Notes under the pieces: model-generated
What the model was told of the DNA's origin: nothing
Databases searched by the model: none
What the model saw: only the letters and a program-made list of their open reading frames with translations
Assembly (NCBI GenBank): GCA_023374045.1
Contig: CM041779.1
Coordinates: 267,664,131 to 267,728,130, forward strand
Length of the DNA stretch: 64,000 bases
DNA from: Limonium bicolor
Taxonomy: Eukaryota; Streptophyta; Magnoliopsida; Caryophyllales; Plumbaginaceae
Direction: 5' to 3'
Shown: positions 12,712-25,400 of the stretch, one piece after another
Layout of the letters: every line of letters begins with the position of its first letter
Position numbering within the stretch: position 1 is the first letter of the stretch
Translations under genes and position numbers: made by a program

Positions 12712-13641
12712 CACTACCACTTCATCAGAAAAACCTGCGCACAATTGCCCGAAGTAACTCTTTGTAATACTCACATTCTCTCCCAAATCACACTTCTTCC
12801 ACAAAATTCCATACAGTGCGTACGAATGCAGAGAGCTCTTTCTTTTCTCTAACTGTACTTTGTTTTAATGGCTGTCGTGCTTACGACATCTCTTTGTATA
12901 ATTATGTCTGAGTAAAAACCTTAGCTCCCGGGTTGAGAAGTAAGCTTATTTTACTAAACTGTGTTACGTAGACTTTCTAATAAAATCTGTTCAAGCAATA
13001 TTTTGTTTCTCCTCCTTAATGCACTTTAATATTTAGGCCATTTATTAAAGTGATATTTGTAGTTTCTTGTCAAAATGCAGTGCTGAGACAAGATTCTAGA
13101 CAAGAGAAGTCAAAACAGGTTAACGACTAGAAGTGAGCTTTCGCCTATAGGTTAACCAGTCTCCAATAGGAATTATTAATAATGCGATTAATTTATTAAT
13201 AACTTGAGCAAGATTTGCGCTTGTTGTTTAAGTTAATCAGGGTTTATTAGACAGGTAACGGTCAATAAACTAATTAAGATTCTTGAGTTTATTGCTAAAG
13301 TGGGGAAGTCTACAATAATATAATTGAGTAAAATAGGTGAGCAGAACAACCCGGGGCTTCCTTAAAAACAAAAGAGTTTCATAACTGCTATTATTAATCT
13401 GTTTTAATTAATTGTTCTTTTTACTGTTTTGTTTGCACTAAGTTCTAAACCACAATTTCTCTCAAAAAATGATAAGTTTCTGTTCAGTAGTCTAATTAGA
13501 ATTCTCAATTAAATTGCACTATCAGTTAAACCACAGCAAGGTCCCCAAGAGTTCGACACCCCACAATTCCACTATTCCGCAAAACGATTAGGTACACTGC
13601 CTAGGTTGAAGAAGTAGTCACATATTTTTACAACAAGTTTT

Positions 13642-13659
13642 TGGCGCCGTTACCGGGGA
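13642..13659 (+). promoter_or_regulatory. Primer binding site, tRNA-Asp type
   Basis: TGGCGCCGTTACCGGGGA lies six bases after the LTR end. It matches the common Athila/Tat primer site complementary to tRNA-Asp with one base different. Confidence 0.88.
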
Positions 13660-14093
13660 CCTCCGGCACGGTTAACTGACAGTTTTTAATTTTATTGAGT
13701 TTTCTGTTTAACAATCTAACTATTGGACTTCGGACATCTAACTACGGACATCTAATTTCTAACATCTAATTACTAACTGTTTATTTTACTGTCATTTATT
13801 TTTAAGTCATTTAATTTCCATTGTCCTTAACATTTAATTTCCATTGTCCTTAACATTTAATTTCCATTGTCCTTAACATTTAATTTCCATTGTCATTTAA
13901 ATTCCATTGTCCTTAACATTTAAATTTCTGTCAGTTTATTTTTGTAAATTAACTACTAACTTATAATTTCTGTCCTTAACTACTAACTTCAAATTTCTGT
14001 CATTTAAAGTTTCTGTCGTTTAATTTCCAGTATACTAACTTCAAATTTCCAGTATACTAACTCCTAACATTAACACTTTAGATATTTCTATAT
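13660..14093 (+). other. Leader of the Athila-like element with short tandem repeats
   Basis: This untranslated leader is AT-rich. About 13809-13925 holds four to five copies of TTAATTTCCATTGTCCTTAACA (about 24-base period), with further degenerate copies to about 14060. No coding signal is seen. Confidence 0.75.
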
Positions 14094-15569
14094 ATGCGTC
14101 GTACTCGATCTGCAGGTAGACCTCAAAACGATTTTGAACCTGAGATTGAAAGACTTCTCCACAGAGAAAGACGACAACAACGTGTAGCGATGGCAACTCG
14201 ACAAACTCTCTGCCAATACCAGCAACCGTCAGTTGAAGGGAGGCCTTCTGCTATTGTCCTTTCTCAGGTCACTCAGGCTGAACTAGATGCCTGGCAATTC
14301 AAAACCAGTTTCATTACCACACTCTACCACCAGGGCCAATACAGCGGGCTAGATTCAGATGATGCTCCACACCATATATCTGCATTTCTTGATTTTTGTA
14401 ACACTTTTAACAAAACAGGAATCTGAACGAACGCATCCGTCTGCAATTGTTCCCCTATTCATTGAAAGATGGCGCCTCCAGGTGGCTGAGAAGTTTACAA
14501 CCCAGCAGCATCCACAGTTGGGCTGAGTTAGCAAACAAATTTTGGCGAAATACTATCCCCCGTCCAAAACAAGAGAGAAAATTGCTGAGATCACAAACTT
14601 CTGTCAAGAACCAGGTGAATCTCTCTATGATTCGTGGGATAGATTCAAAGAATTACAGATATTATGCCCACATCACGGTATGAGTAGCCAGGAGCTTGTT
14701 TATCATTCTTTAGAGGCTTAAATGATTCTAACAAATTGTTGCTAAGTTCCTCATCTGGAGGAAATTTTATGAAAATGACCGGAGAAGAAGCAGTTGATCT
14801 ACTGGACCAGATGACCGCCAGCACCAGACAATGGTGTAAGAATAAGGGGAGAGGTGAAGTAAAGAAAGAAACCGGTATCTACAGTATTCCCCCGCAGGAT
14901 CATGTGTCTGCTCAACTAGCTGCACTCACAAAAGTTGTGGAGAAACTAACTCTTAGTCAACCACAACAAAAAGCTGTGAAGTAAGCCACTTCCCCATATC
15001 TGACTCCCTGTTGCGAAAACTGTGGAGGAGCTCATGAAACCACAGACTGTGATGGCTCAGGTTGCAACAGGACCCTTGAGGAGGTAAGTCTGATTAACAA
15101 CAGACCACCAAATCCTTATCCGAACTCCTACAACCAAAATAATTGGAGGAGCAATCAACAACCATGGAGGAGTTATGACCCACAGTCGAGCAACCAAGGT
15201 TTTAACCAAAACCGACAACCGCAGTACAACCGACAACAGGAACAGCCAACCAACTCACAAGGAGACATGGGCGAATTAAAAGGCATGATGAATCAGCTTC
15301 TGAAACAAGGTCAGGCGATAAATTCAAAATTTTCTGAGATAGAAGCCAAAGTTGCTGATCAGGCTACCATAACCACGAATTTAGAAAGACAGATAGGTCA
15401 GATTTCCCAACAGTTGGCTCAAAGACCAGCAGGGTCACTCCCAGCCAACGGATCCAAATCCCAGGGAGCATGCAAAATCAATAACCCTAAGGAGCGGAAA
15501 GAGCTGGTACCCATGCCCCTGAAACTGAGGAGAAATCTAATGAACAAAAATCTGACAAAGAAGACGTAA
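14094..15569 (+). pseudogene. gag: Athila-like gag, frameshifted
   Basis: The nucleocapsid/capsid precursor starts with an arginine-rich segment (MRRTRSAGRPQ) at 14094. The frame breaks near 14426, 14683 and 14984. The capsid-like part includes GASRWLRSLQPSSIHSWAEL, typical of plant retrotransposon gag. A single zinc-knuckle-like motif CENCGGAHETTDC is encoded at about 15010-15050, followed by an asparagine/glutamine-rich stretch and a coiled-coil-like segment at 15267-15450. The protein would coat the element RNA. It cannot be made intact from this copy. Confidence 0.82.
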
Positions 15570-15672
15570 CAATTTCCAAGGAGAAGGAGTCTCCTGCATC
15601 CCTTACTATTAAACCGTCACAGGTTTCATATGATATTCCAATCCCATTTCCTGACAGATTAAAGAAAAGAAT

Positions 15673-16349
15673 TTGGACGACCAATTTGGAAAATTTCTTA
15701 ACATTTTTAAGAAATTAACTATTAATATTCCTTTTTCTGATGCCTTAACACAAATGCCTATTTATGCGAAATTTATGAAAGATATCTTGTCTAACAGGCG
15801 ATCTTTACAGGAAAATGACACGGTGAAACTAACCGAAAGAGTTTCTGCAGTACTCTTAAAGAAGCTACCACCGAAGTTGGGGATCCAGGTCTCCCTATCA
15901 TTCCTTGCAATTGAAGACATAAATTGTGGTAACGGGTTATGCGATTTAGGCGCAAGTATTAACTTAATGCCTTTATCTATATTCAAGAAATTGGGCATAG
16001 GTCAATGCTCTCCTACTCCTGTTCAGCTCCAACTAGCTGATCGTTCCATAATTCACCCCGAAGGAAAAATTGAAGATTTAGTGGTTTCTGTTGGCAAGTT
16101 TATTTTCCCCTGATTTCATTGTTATAGACATTGAGGAAGATAAATGTCCCACTAATCTTAGGTAGACCTTTTATGAGAACTGCGAGAACTTTAATTGATG
16201 TTGAAGGAGGAAAAATAATTTTAAGGCTTCATGATGAGCAGGTAGTTTTCGACATGACCCGGAACATGAAGCATCCTTCTGATACACAAAACTGTTTTTC
16301 TATTGACACTATTGACTCTTTAGTACAGGAGACGTTCCTCAGCAAATGA
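15673..16349 (+). pseudogene. Athila-like aspartic protease region
   Basis: The first part (FLNIFKKL...MPIYAKFMKDIL) is the conserved Gag-C/pro linker of Athila elements. The active-site region is CDLGASINLMPLSIFKKLG, with DLGAS in place of DSGA or DTGA. It continues after a frameshift near 16113 with LILGRPFMRTARTLIDVEGG, the flap and C-terminal LGRPF motif. The enzyme would cut the Gag-Pol polyprotein. It is broken by at least one frameshift. Confidence 0.85.
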
Positions 16350-16856
16350 AGAAACAATTTTGGAAAGATGTCTTATGGCATCTTGTGAAGCTGAATGACG
16401 AAAATCCTGATATTGCTCTCATGGCTGAGAGTTAAACAAACATAAGCCATATTTCCGTTCCTACCAACAAAGATTCGAGCCAGTAGAAAGAAACACAGAC
16501 AACCAAAGCCATCCATCGAAAAAGCACCTACAGTCGAAATGAAACCTCTTCCCCTCATTTAAAATACGCTTTCTAAAAAGCCATCTGATTACCAGTTATT
16601 ATCTCTCTAAATACAGATGTGCAGGAGAAGCAACTTTTAGGGGTGCTGCGTAAACATAACCGCTATCGGTTGGTCAATGGATATCAAAGGAATAAGCCCA
16701 TCTCTGTGCTCTCATCGAATTTACATGGAAGATGATTTCAGGGCTTAGCACAACCACAGAGGCGTCTCAACCCCGTTCTAAAGAGGTGGTCAAGAAAGAG
16801 GTAATAAAACTACTTGACGCTGGATATTATCCTTTCAGATAGCAAATGGGTAGCCC
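16350..16856 (+). other. Decayed protease/reverse transcriptase linker of the Athila-like element
   Basis: This is about 500 bases of stop-rich sequence between recognisable protease and reverse transcriptase. It includes a degenerate trace of the RT N-terminus near 16730-16850 (TTEASQPRSKEVVKKEVIKLL-like in broken frames). No intact protein is seen. Confidence 0.55.
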
Positions 16857-17582
16857 GTGCAGGTGGTACCCAAAAAGGGCGGAATAACTGTAGTTCCCAA
16901 CGAGAAAGGTGAGTTGATTCCTCAACGCACTACTACCGGTTGGAGAGTCTGTATAGACTACAGGAAATTGAATACTGCCACACGTAAGGATCACTTCCCC
17001 TTACCTTTTATTGACCAAATGCTGGAAAGGTTAGCAGGTCAGGACTATTATTGTTTTCTAGATGGCTATTCAGGATACTTTCAGATCTCAATTGCTCCAG
17101 AAGATCAGGATAAAACTACTTTTACCTGTCCTTATGGAACATACGCTTATAAAAGAATGCCGTTTGGATTATGTAATGCACCAGCTACTTTTCAACGGTG
17201 CATGATGGCTATTTTCTCTGATTACATTGAAAAATGTATAGAAGTCTTTATGGATGACTTCTCTGTGTTTGGTTCGACATTTGATACTTGCCTGGAGAAT
17301 CTTGATCTTATTTTGGCCAGGTGTGAAGACACAAATCTAGTCCTTAACTGGGAGAAATGTCACTTCATGGTTCGAGAAGGGATCGTGCTAGGACATAATG
17401 TGTCTTCCAAAGGTATTGAGGTGGACCGCGCTAAAATTGAGGTAATAGAAAAACTTCCCCCTCCTACTACTGTCAGAGGTATCCGAAGTTTTCTTGGACA
17501 TGCTGGTTTTTACAGACGATTCATTAAAAACTTTTCCAAGATTTCTAAGCCTCTCTGCACTTTACTAGACAAAAGATGCTAA
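16857..17582 (+). pseudogene. pol: Athila-like reverse transcriptase
   Basis: It copies element RNA into DNA. Visible motifs in order: WRVCIDYRKLN, QDYYCFLDGYSGYFQI, TFTCPYGTYAYKRMPFGLCN, the catalytic FMDDFSVFG, and FLGHAGFYRRFIKNFSKI at the thumb. The frame is open for about 240 codons. It ends in a frameshift at 17575-17582, just before the RNase H part. The N-terminal start is missing through decay upstream. Confidence 0.92.
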
Positions 17583-17619
17583 ATTTCATTTTTCTGATGA
17601 ATGTTTAGCAGCTTTTAAT

Positions 17620-18735
17620 TTGTTGAAAGAAAAACTTGTCTCTGCTCCTATTGTTGTATCACCCGACTGGTCACAATCTTTTGAAATCATGTGTGACGCC
17701 AGTGATTATGCGGTGGGTGCTGTTTTGTGCAAGAAATTGGATAAGGTTTTGAGAGTAATTTATTATGCAAGCCGCACTTTAAATGATGCTCAGGAAAATT
17801 ATGCCACCACCGAAAAAGAATTACTGGTAGTCATTTTCGCTTTGGATAAATTCCGTTCATATTTATTGGGTAGTAAGGTCATTATTCATACTGATCATTC
17901 TGCCCTCAAGTATTTATTTGCCAAAGCAGATGCAAAACCAAGATTGATAAGATGGATACTTCTCTTACAAGAATTCGACATCGAGATAAGGGATAAGAGA
18001 GGTATCCAGAATGTCGTGGCTGACCACTTATCAAGAATGGAGGGACCAGAGGACGAGAGACCCATCAATGAATTTTTCCCGGACGAGGCAGTTTTCACAA
18101 TTCAAACGGCAAGAGACCCTTGGTTTGCCGATATTGCAAATTATCTGGCTACAAAGATCATCCCAGCTGATATGACTTATCAGCAGAGAAAAAGGTTCTT
18201 TTCTATTGTCAAACATTATTTATGGGATGATCCATTTCTTTTCAAAATCTGTGCAGATGGTATTATCAGAAGATGTGTCCCAGAAACGGAGATCAGAAAT
18301 ATTCTTCTCCATTGCCATTCTAGAGAAACCGGCGGACATCACGGTGCAACCCGTACAGCTGCAAAGGTACTTGAATCCGGTTTCTATTGGAACACCCTTC
18401 ACAAGGACTGTCATGCCTTTGTATCTACTTGTGATCGGTGTCAAAGGCAAGGTAATATTTCTCGCCGTAATGAACTACCCTTGAACAATATGCTAGAAGT
18501 CGAATTGTTTGATGTTTGGGGGATTGATTTTATGGGACCCTTCCCAAATTCATTTGGAAATTTATACATCTTAGTAGCAGTCGATTATGTTTCTAAATGG
18601 GCGGAAGCCCTTGCTTGCTCTACTAATGATGGTAAAGTTGTGATGAAGTTCATAAGAAAACATTTTCTCTCGATTCGGTGTTCCAAGAGCAATCATCAGC
18701 GATGGTGGATCTCACTTCTGCAATCGCCAATTTGA
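17620..18735 (+). pseudogene. pol: Athila-like RNase H and integrase N-terminal part
   Basis: RNase [17 protein letters not shown], then [17 protein letters not shown] and [10 protein letters not shown], with the expected acidic residues. Integrase: zinc-binding [17 protein letters not shown]...CDRCQRQG (HHCC), then the first catalytic Asp in [12 protein letters not shown]. The frame is lost near 18690. The second Asp (SDGGSHFC) and the Glu ([11 protein letters not shown]) are still readable in other frames at about 18700-18830. Confidence 0.9.
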
Positions 18736-19350
18736 TGCTCTCCTGAAAAATATGGAGTCCGACATAAGGTTGCTCTACCATACCATCCTCAAACGAATGG
18801 TCAGGCAGAGATAACAAATAGAGAGCTAAAATGGATTTACAGAAGACGGTGAGCTCTTCCGAAAGGATGGTCCATTAAATTGGATGATGCACTCTGGCGT
18901 ACCGTACCGCCTTCAAAACACCTATCGGCGTGTCTCCCTACAAACTAGTTTTTGGGAAGGCATGTCACCTGCCTGTGGAAATTAGAGCATAAATCTTATT
19001 GGCTCTAAAGGTGTTGAACTTCGATCTACAACAAGCCGGTGAAAAAAGAAAGTTCCAGTTGACAGAACTGGAAGAACTAAGGTACAACTCATATGAAAAT
19101 GCAGTGATTTATAAGGAGAAGACCAAGCGTTGGCACGATAAGATGATTGCCAAGCGAGACTTCAAAGTGGGAGATTATGTCCTCCTTTATAATTCCAGAC
19201 TAAAGTTCTTCCCATGTAAGTTAAAATCCTTCTGGTCTGGACCATTTAAAATAATATAACCATCTACTTATGGAGCGGTAGAATTGGAAGATAAGAAAGG
19301 AGGATCATTTAAAGTTAATGGAGCTCGTATCAAGTTTATATGGGAAACAC
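18736..19350 (+). pseudogene. pol: Athila-like integrase C-terminal part
   Basis: Several frames together encode [15 protein letters not shown], a [19 protein letters not shown] stretch, and from 18999 an open segment with [28 protein letters not shown] and SGPFKI. The last is the GPY/F-like DNA-binding end of gypsy integrases. FKVNGARIKFIWE follows near 19308. It is broken by several frameshifts. Confidence 0.8.
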
Positions 19351-20655
19351 GTTAGACAACGAAAAGCTTCTGCTGCGCTTTTTTCTCAAAGAACAAGAAA
19401 ACCATTTACCTTAAATCACTGAGGTACGGTCTAGCCAAAGACCTTAAGATGGGCAGCTTGGTAGGAGGCACCCTACTATCTATCTTTTTAATCTGTATTG
19501 TGTTTATATTCTGTATTTTATTTATGCCAAAAAAAAGAGTGAAATAAAAAGAAAGAAGAGAGAACGAGGAGAATTGACTTGAGTTCTTCTGGCTGTTTAG
19601 AATAATTATTACAGGAACATCTTGCACATTCCGACAGCTGAACTCAAGTGTGGGGGAGCAACACTACATATTCTGCATTCTAGGGAGTACACTATCCATA
19701 CCTTGCTCTTTAAGTTTAAATATCTCTTATTACCATGCTTTTTTATCATTACCCAGGTAGTTTGCATGCCCTGTTATTTTAATTCTTTCTATGCAATGAG
19801 GGCATTGCTTTGGTTCAAGTGTGGGGGAGAGATAATAATCAAAAGCTTGCTCTTAAGTTTTCTTTTTCGACACGGTGTTTAAATTTGTTAAGTGATTAAT
19901 AATCAAAGAAGGAGCCATAGAGGGAGTAATGCTGGTATAAACAGGTTTAAAGGGTACACACAAAAAAAACACTCTGCTCCTTATGCAAAAAATTCTGAGG
20001 AAATTATCATTTGAATTTTGTTTTGATTTTGAGCCTGGATTTGAATTGGAATGAAATGGTGGAAAAAGAACAAGGCAAGGTACTCCTCTGATCCAAACAG
20101 GCATATTCTGATCCTAAACAGGCCTCGACCACTCGGTTATTAAGTTCTTAGGGGTGCTTCATCACCCGGCTACCTAAGGTACTCGGTATCTGGGATAGTA
20201 GACCCAAAACCGCTACAAGGGTGGAGAGAAAAGTCTGAGGTGAAAGAAAAATGAACTTCAAAATTGAAGTATCTGTGCATTTGGTACTAAAATGAAAAAA
20301 ATCGTCATTATGGATCATGAGTATGTGGCATTGAAAGGTATAATGGAATAAGATTTTACTTCATGCCCCTTGTCGTTCAAGGAATTGTGAAAGAAAATGG
20401 TGGATTGGCTCAGGGTTAAAAGCAGAATTCTCATGGTATTACTTCTCTTTCTTTTGTAGGACTACAAAGTTATTCTCAGAAATAGAGAAATATATCTAAT
20501 AAAATTAATGTTATTAGTACCCTTTTAAAATCTGAAAAGATTGGCAATTACCTCTTCTGTGCTCTCCTTACTTGATTATTGTCTATTTAACTTGTTTAAA
20601 CATTATGTCAGAAAGATTTGCTTGAGGACAAGCAAAAGATAAGTGTGGGGGAGTT
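19351..20655 (+). other. Non-coding 3' region of the Athila-like element with three polypurine-like motifs
   Basis: There is no envelope-like protein. The motif AAGTGTGGGGGAG occurs three times, at about 19646, 19817 and 20641. Only the last is directly before the 3' LTR and is the likely functional polypurine tract. The interval also holds short AT-rich open frames without family features. Confidence 0.75.
20641..20655 (+). promoter_or_regulatory. Polypurine tract of the Athila-like element
   Basis: AAGTGTGGGGGAGTT directly precedes the 3' LTR start TGATAAGTGAG. It is the standard location and form for Athila elements. Confidence 0.8.
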
Positions 20656-22292
20656 TGATAAGTGAGAAATACATAGACATTTAAGGGTTTAATTTACCCT
20701 ATACTTACTCATTTTCAGGATAATATTTCTCACTTATCGTAAGTTTTTCCTAAGATTTATGTCTTGATATGGACTGATAGATTTTATGTATCAAATACAG
20801 GAAAAAGTATTGGAATAAAATAGTTTATCTCACAAGCTTTCCAACGCAACAAACGGCGAGTAAAACGGACTTATAACGAAGAATCTGGAGCCGGTTGAAG
20901 ATCGCGTGAAAATAGAAAACATATTCATTCTGTCCGCGTGAGTTTAGGCGGACGGAGGCGAGGACACCATAGAGACGTCCGCGTGAGCCTGGGCGGACAG
21001 AAGGGTGGACAGAAGCATAGGCGCAGACGTGAATTGTGTCTGCGTGAGTTCAGGCGGACAGAGGCGCGGACATCAGAGGCGTCCGCGTGAATCTGGGCGG
21101 ACAACAGGGCGGACGGAGGCAAGGACGACAGAGACGTCCGCGTGGATCTGGGCGGACAACAAGGCAGACGTGACTAAATTCGACGCGCGAACAGTTTTCT
21201 TCTTCCTTCTTCGTTGCGGCGCCTACAAACAACAAGATAAGGGGCAGCCGACAGTCTTCACGCGTTCTGCAGCCCCAATCCATCTACCTCCCTTATCTTG
21301 TTAATCCACTAGCACGCATGCTCCAGCTCTTCTTCTGTTTTATTCTTCTTCCTCTCCTCTATATAAACACTACCACTTCATCAGAAAAACCTGCGCACAA
21401 TTGCCCGAAGTAACTCTCTGTAATACTCACATTCTCTCCCAAATCACACTTCTTCCACAAAATTCCATACAGTGCGTACGAATGTAGAGAGCTCTTTCTT
21501 TTCTCTAACTGTACTTTGTTTTAATGGCTGTCGTGCTTACGACGTCTGTTTGTATAATTATGTCTGAGTAAAAACCTTTGCTCCCGGGTTGAGAAGTTAG
21601 CTTATTTTACTAAACTGTGTTACGTAGACTTTCTAATAAAATCTGTTCAAGCAATATTTTGTTTCTCCTCCTTAATGCGCTTTAATATTTAGGCCATTTA
21701 TTAAAGTGATATTTGTAGTTTCTTGTCAAAATGCAGTGCTGAGACAAGATTCTAGACAAGAGAAGTCAAAACAGGTTAACGACAAGAAGTGAGCTTTCGC
21801 CTATAGGTTAACCAGTCTCCAATAGGAATTATTAATAATGCGATTAATTTATTAATAACTTGAGCAAGATTTGCGCTTGTTGTTTAAGTTAATCAGGGTT
21901 TATTAGACAGGAAACGGTCAATAAACTAATTAAGATTCTTGAGTTTATTGCTAAAGTGGGGAAGTCTACAATAATATAATTGAGTAAAATAGGTGAGCAG
22001 AACAACCTGGGGTGCTTCCTTAAAAACAAAAGAGTTTCATAACTGCTATTATTAATCTGTTTTAATTAATTGTTCTTTTTACTGTTTTGTTTGCACTAAG
22101 TTATAAACCACAATTTCTCTCAAAAAATGATTAGTTTCTGTTCAGTAGTCTAATTAGAATTCTCAATTAAATTGCACTATCAGTTAAACCACAGCAAGGT
22201 CCCCAAGAGTTCGACACCCCACAATTCCACTATTCCGCAAAACGATTAGGTACACTGCCTAGGTTGAAGAAGTATCACATATTTTTACAACA
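20656..22292 (+). repeat. 3' LTR of the Athila-like element (1637 bp)
   Basis: A direct repeat of 12000-13635 with scattered substitutions and very few indels. CG-rich repeats are at about 20933-21172 and the TATA box at 21359-21366. It ends TTTTTACAACA and is followed by the TSD copy GTCAG. Confidence 0.95.
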
Positions 22293-22403
22293 GTCAGATC
22301 AAGGGAAAACCAAACACAAAATGGAGTGGAGGGATAGTTCGACACTGACGCTGACCCCGTCAGGGTTGGATGATTCCTGAGACTCCCTACAAGTGGTCAC
22401 CAA
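22293..22403 (+). other. Interior of C, short middle piece
   Basis: TSD GTCAG (22293-22297) is followed by about 100 bases that continue the C interior interrupted at 11999. The joined sequence matches R1 at about 2128-2240. The last five bases, ACCAA, are the left TSD of solo LTR E. Confidence 0.8.
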
Positions 22404-25400
22404 TGAAATACCCCTAACCTTAAAAATTTAATTAAATGATCTATTAATGATCTAAGATGAATAATAAACATCTAAATATTATTGGGGAACAATCTAAAGA
22501 TCTCAACAAGGCAAAATGCCTTAAGATATCGGTAAAGCCAAAAATGTGCTTTAAGACACCATAAAGATTGTATGACCTCAAATAGGATCCAAAGTGGATT
22601 CCTAAGTATTATAATGAAGTAAGGAACACAACAAAACTATTATCAAAGAAAACTAAGCCCATAATCACCTTGCAACACAAAATGTGCACTAAAACTCCTT
22701 AAAGCACATTTTTGTGAAATTGCCTTCTAAATTGGTTATTAATGGCTTAAAGGTTATAATTACCTTTAAATATGATATTATATCACATTATATCATATTA
22801 GGAATTTAATTCCAAATTTTATAAATTTTTACAAATTTAATATTAAAATATTAATAAAACCCTAAAAGGGGACCCGCTTGAGTCAACATTGACTAAGAAT
22901 GGTCAAGAGGTCAAAGTTGACCCCTTGGACCATATTAGATCGGCAGCCACAACAAAAGAGGCTTGAATTAGCCACTTGCTTATACTAAAGACAAGACTCC
23001 AACATATCTCCCTAAATTAAGGGTACCTTTTAGCTTTTGATTAATTTTACACATTTGCTCCATTACTTGATTCAAACAGCCTCAAATCGTGGGAGCCTCA
23101 CCTTTCCCCTCCATTAGCCGATTTTCTTGTCTCCTCTTATCCTCCTTGCTGAGTCTTAGCCAATACAATCAATACAATCTAAACTTGTCTTATTCAATTA
23201 TTAAGGCTTATTCCAATCATTCATTGCCACCTAGCTCCATTCCAACCGAGATCCTTCAACTTCCAAGCTCTCCCAACCAAGTTCTTGAGCATGGAAGGTA
23301 GATCCAACTTCTAAGCTTCAAAGGTAATGGTTTAAGGCTTATTTTAGCTCTTTTTCTTCATCTCTTCACTACCACACCTAGATCTCGTGGCTCATCAACT
23401 CCTATGGATTATTCTCAGTGTTTTAAGGTTATAACATCAACCAAATTTGGCTGAAGCAAGATAAGAGACCAAGGTTTCTCAAAATCTCATTTTAAGGTAA
23501 AAACATACCTTAAGCTTCTCTACTCTTCATCCGATTTTCTTCCTTTGATTTTTATGAGTTTATACACTCATAATCTTCATATTTACATGTTCACAGTTGT
23601 TTAGCCATTTGGAGCAAGGGTGGCCGAGATCCAAAGGAAATACCCTTCTTTAAGGCATTTTTCCAAGGTAAAACCTAATAACAAGGCAGCTTGTTGTTGT
23701 CTAGCTTTTCCCTATGTCTATATGATGAATTTAACACCTTGTGGTGTGTCTAAAACAGGCCGAATCCTCTTGAACTTCCCTTGCATTTTAAGGTGATTTT
23801 ACCTTAATCTTACATTAATTATCCTTATGGTTAAGCTCAAGCTTGGAGTATAACCATATCTTGTTTTGGTGTATTAAACATGTCTAATTATGTGGTGAAT
23901 TTTCCTTCAATGGCCGAGTACATACAAGGCAAATCAAGGTATAAACACCTAAACTTATGATTTTTATGATTTTTAAGCACATATATATAAATTGTGCCGA
24001 GATGAAGTTTAACATAAGGGTCATATTGACCTAAAAATTAAAAAAAATGACTAATATAAATTAAGCTAGCCATTTAAGAGATTTAATTAACATAATGGTC
24101 AAATTATGACATTATGTGGAAAAATAATCAAATTAAAGTGAGGCCGTGAGCATATACTATATTTGAGACATTTATGTGTAATTTATTTTGCAAGTTCAAG
24201 GTTTAATAAGGCCATGTCATTAGGCCATTTAATTTAAGTTTATAAGCTTTTTAGTTAGATTTATGCTTATATAATTAGTTTGGGGCCAAACCGTAATTAT
24301 GATAAAATATAAAGTCGTGGGCTATTTAGAGGAATTTAGGGTTTTTAAATGAATTTAATAAAAATTATAACATTTTATAAAGTTTTGGTCAAAATTGTAA
24401 AATAGAAAAGTAGGTGAAGTTTGGTAATTACCGAAAGGTTTGGGTCCAATTAGGTATTAGAGTCAAGTTGACTATATAGGAGACTTTGACCAAGTTTGGA
24501 GAATTTAGAATTAAAATACAACCTTATATTAAGAGAATTAGTAAATTGTAAAAGATTTATAAGAGATGGGGCTAATTGTGATTTCCGAAAACTTGGGGTA
24601 CTAATGGAGTTTAGTACAAACCTTAGGTTATTAGGAATTTTTAGGAATTTATTTGGTTAAATTTGGATTTTATATGAGTTATATAAGTATATATAGATAT
24701 TTTATATATGTTACAAATGGGTAACATATGTGGTAAACCGAGATTTATAGAAAGTATAAGGTTAGGAATAATATTTATGACATTTTGGTATAGTTTGGTA
24801 ATTTTTGGAGTTATATATAAGGTTTTAAAAGACATATGTATAATATGTAGTTTTAATGGCATTAAAAAACTATGTATTATAAATTATGAAGATTTGGTAA
24901 ATATACAAAGTTTGGTGCTGTGATTTAATTAAAACAGTCCTAGGGCTGTTCGAAAATTATAGCCTTTAAAAACTATAGGTTATAATTATTTTAAGGTTTA
25001 AGGTCATAATATATGTTATATACTGTAATGTAACATTATATTAATTATGTGGTGGATTTTGTAATATCTAAGAACATAGATGCTGTTCGGAAATATTAAC
25101 ATTTTTAAATGGAATTTCTAATATGGTTTTAATGTTATAAGAATTATAACATTTATAATATAAGAGGTATTCATTAAAAAAATGAATATATATAATAAGA
25201 CTTACCATATAAGAAATAGTTCCATAATACATGAATATAAATAAATATATGTTATGGTGGAAAAATATAATATGGTTTAATGACCATGTATTTTCATAAT
25301 TAAAATGACATATGGAAAAGGGAAAAGAATTACAAACATTAGATATGGAATTCTGATGTTAAGAGTATACATGGGATAATAAGGATTTATATAATTCAAC

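Larger units (their letters stand above)
12000..13635 (+). repeat. 5' LTR of the Athila-like element (1636 bp)
   Basis: It starts TGATAAGTGAGAAA and ends ATTTTTACAACA, and is nearly identical to 20656-22292. It includes CG-rich tandem repeats (12276-12515) and a TATA box (about 12704) followed by a pyrimidine-rich leader. The few differences from the other LTR point to a fairly recent insertion. Confidence 0.95.
12000..22292 (+). mobile_element. Athila-like Ty3/gypsy retrotransposon, complete but decayed
   Basis: It is bounded by direct LTRs (12000-13635 and 20656-22292) and by the 5-bp TSD GTCAG (11995-11999 and 22293-22297). Total length is 10.3 kb. A tRNA-Asp-type primer site follows the 5' LTR. 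Gag, protease, reverse transcriptase, RNase H and integrase are recognisable in this order, which is Ty3/gypsy order. The protease text DLGASINLMPLSIFKKLG and the FMDDF reverse transcriptase fit the Athila lineage. Frameshifts and stops interrupt every protein. No envelope-like frame is visible after integrase. Confidence 0.93.

Noticed and set aside
19622..20104. Candidate envelope-like protein of the Athila-like element
   Set aside because: Only short overlapping frames on opposite strands, without signal peptide plus membrane anchor and without the length of Athila envelope-like proteins.
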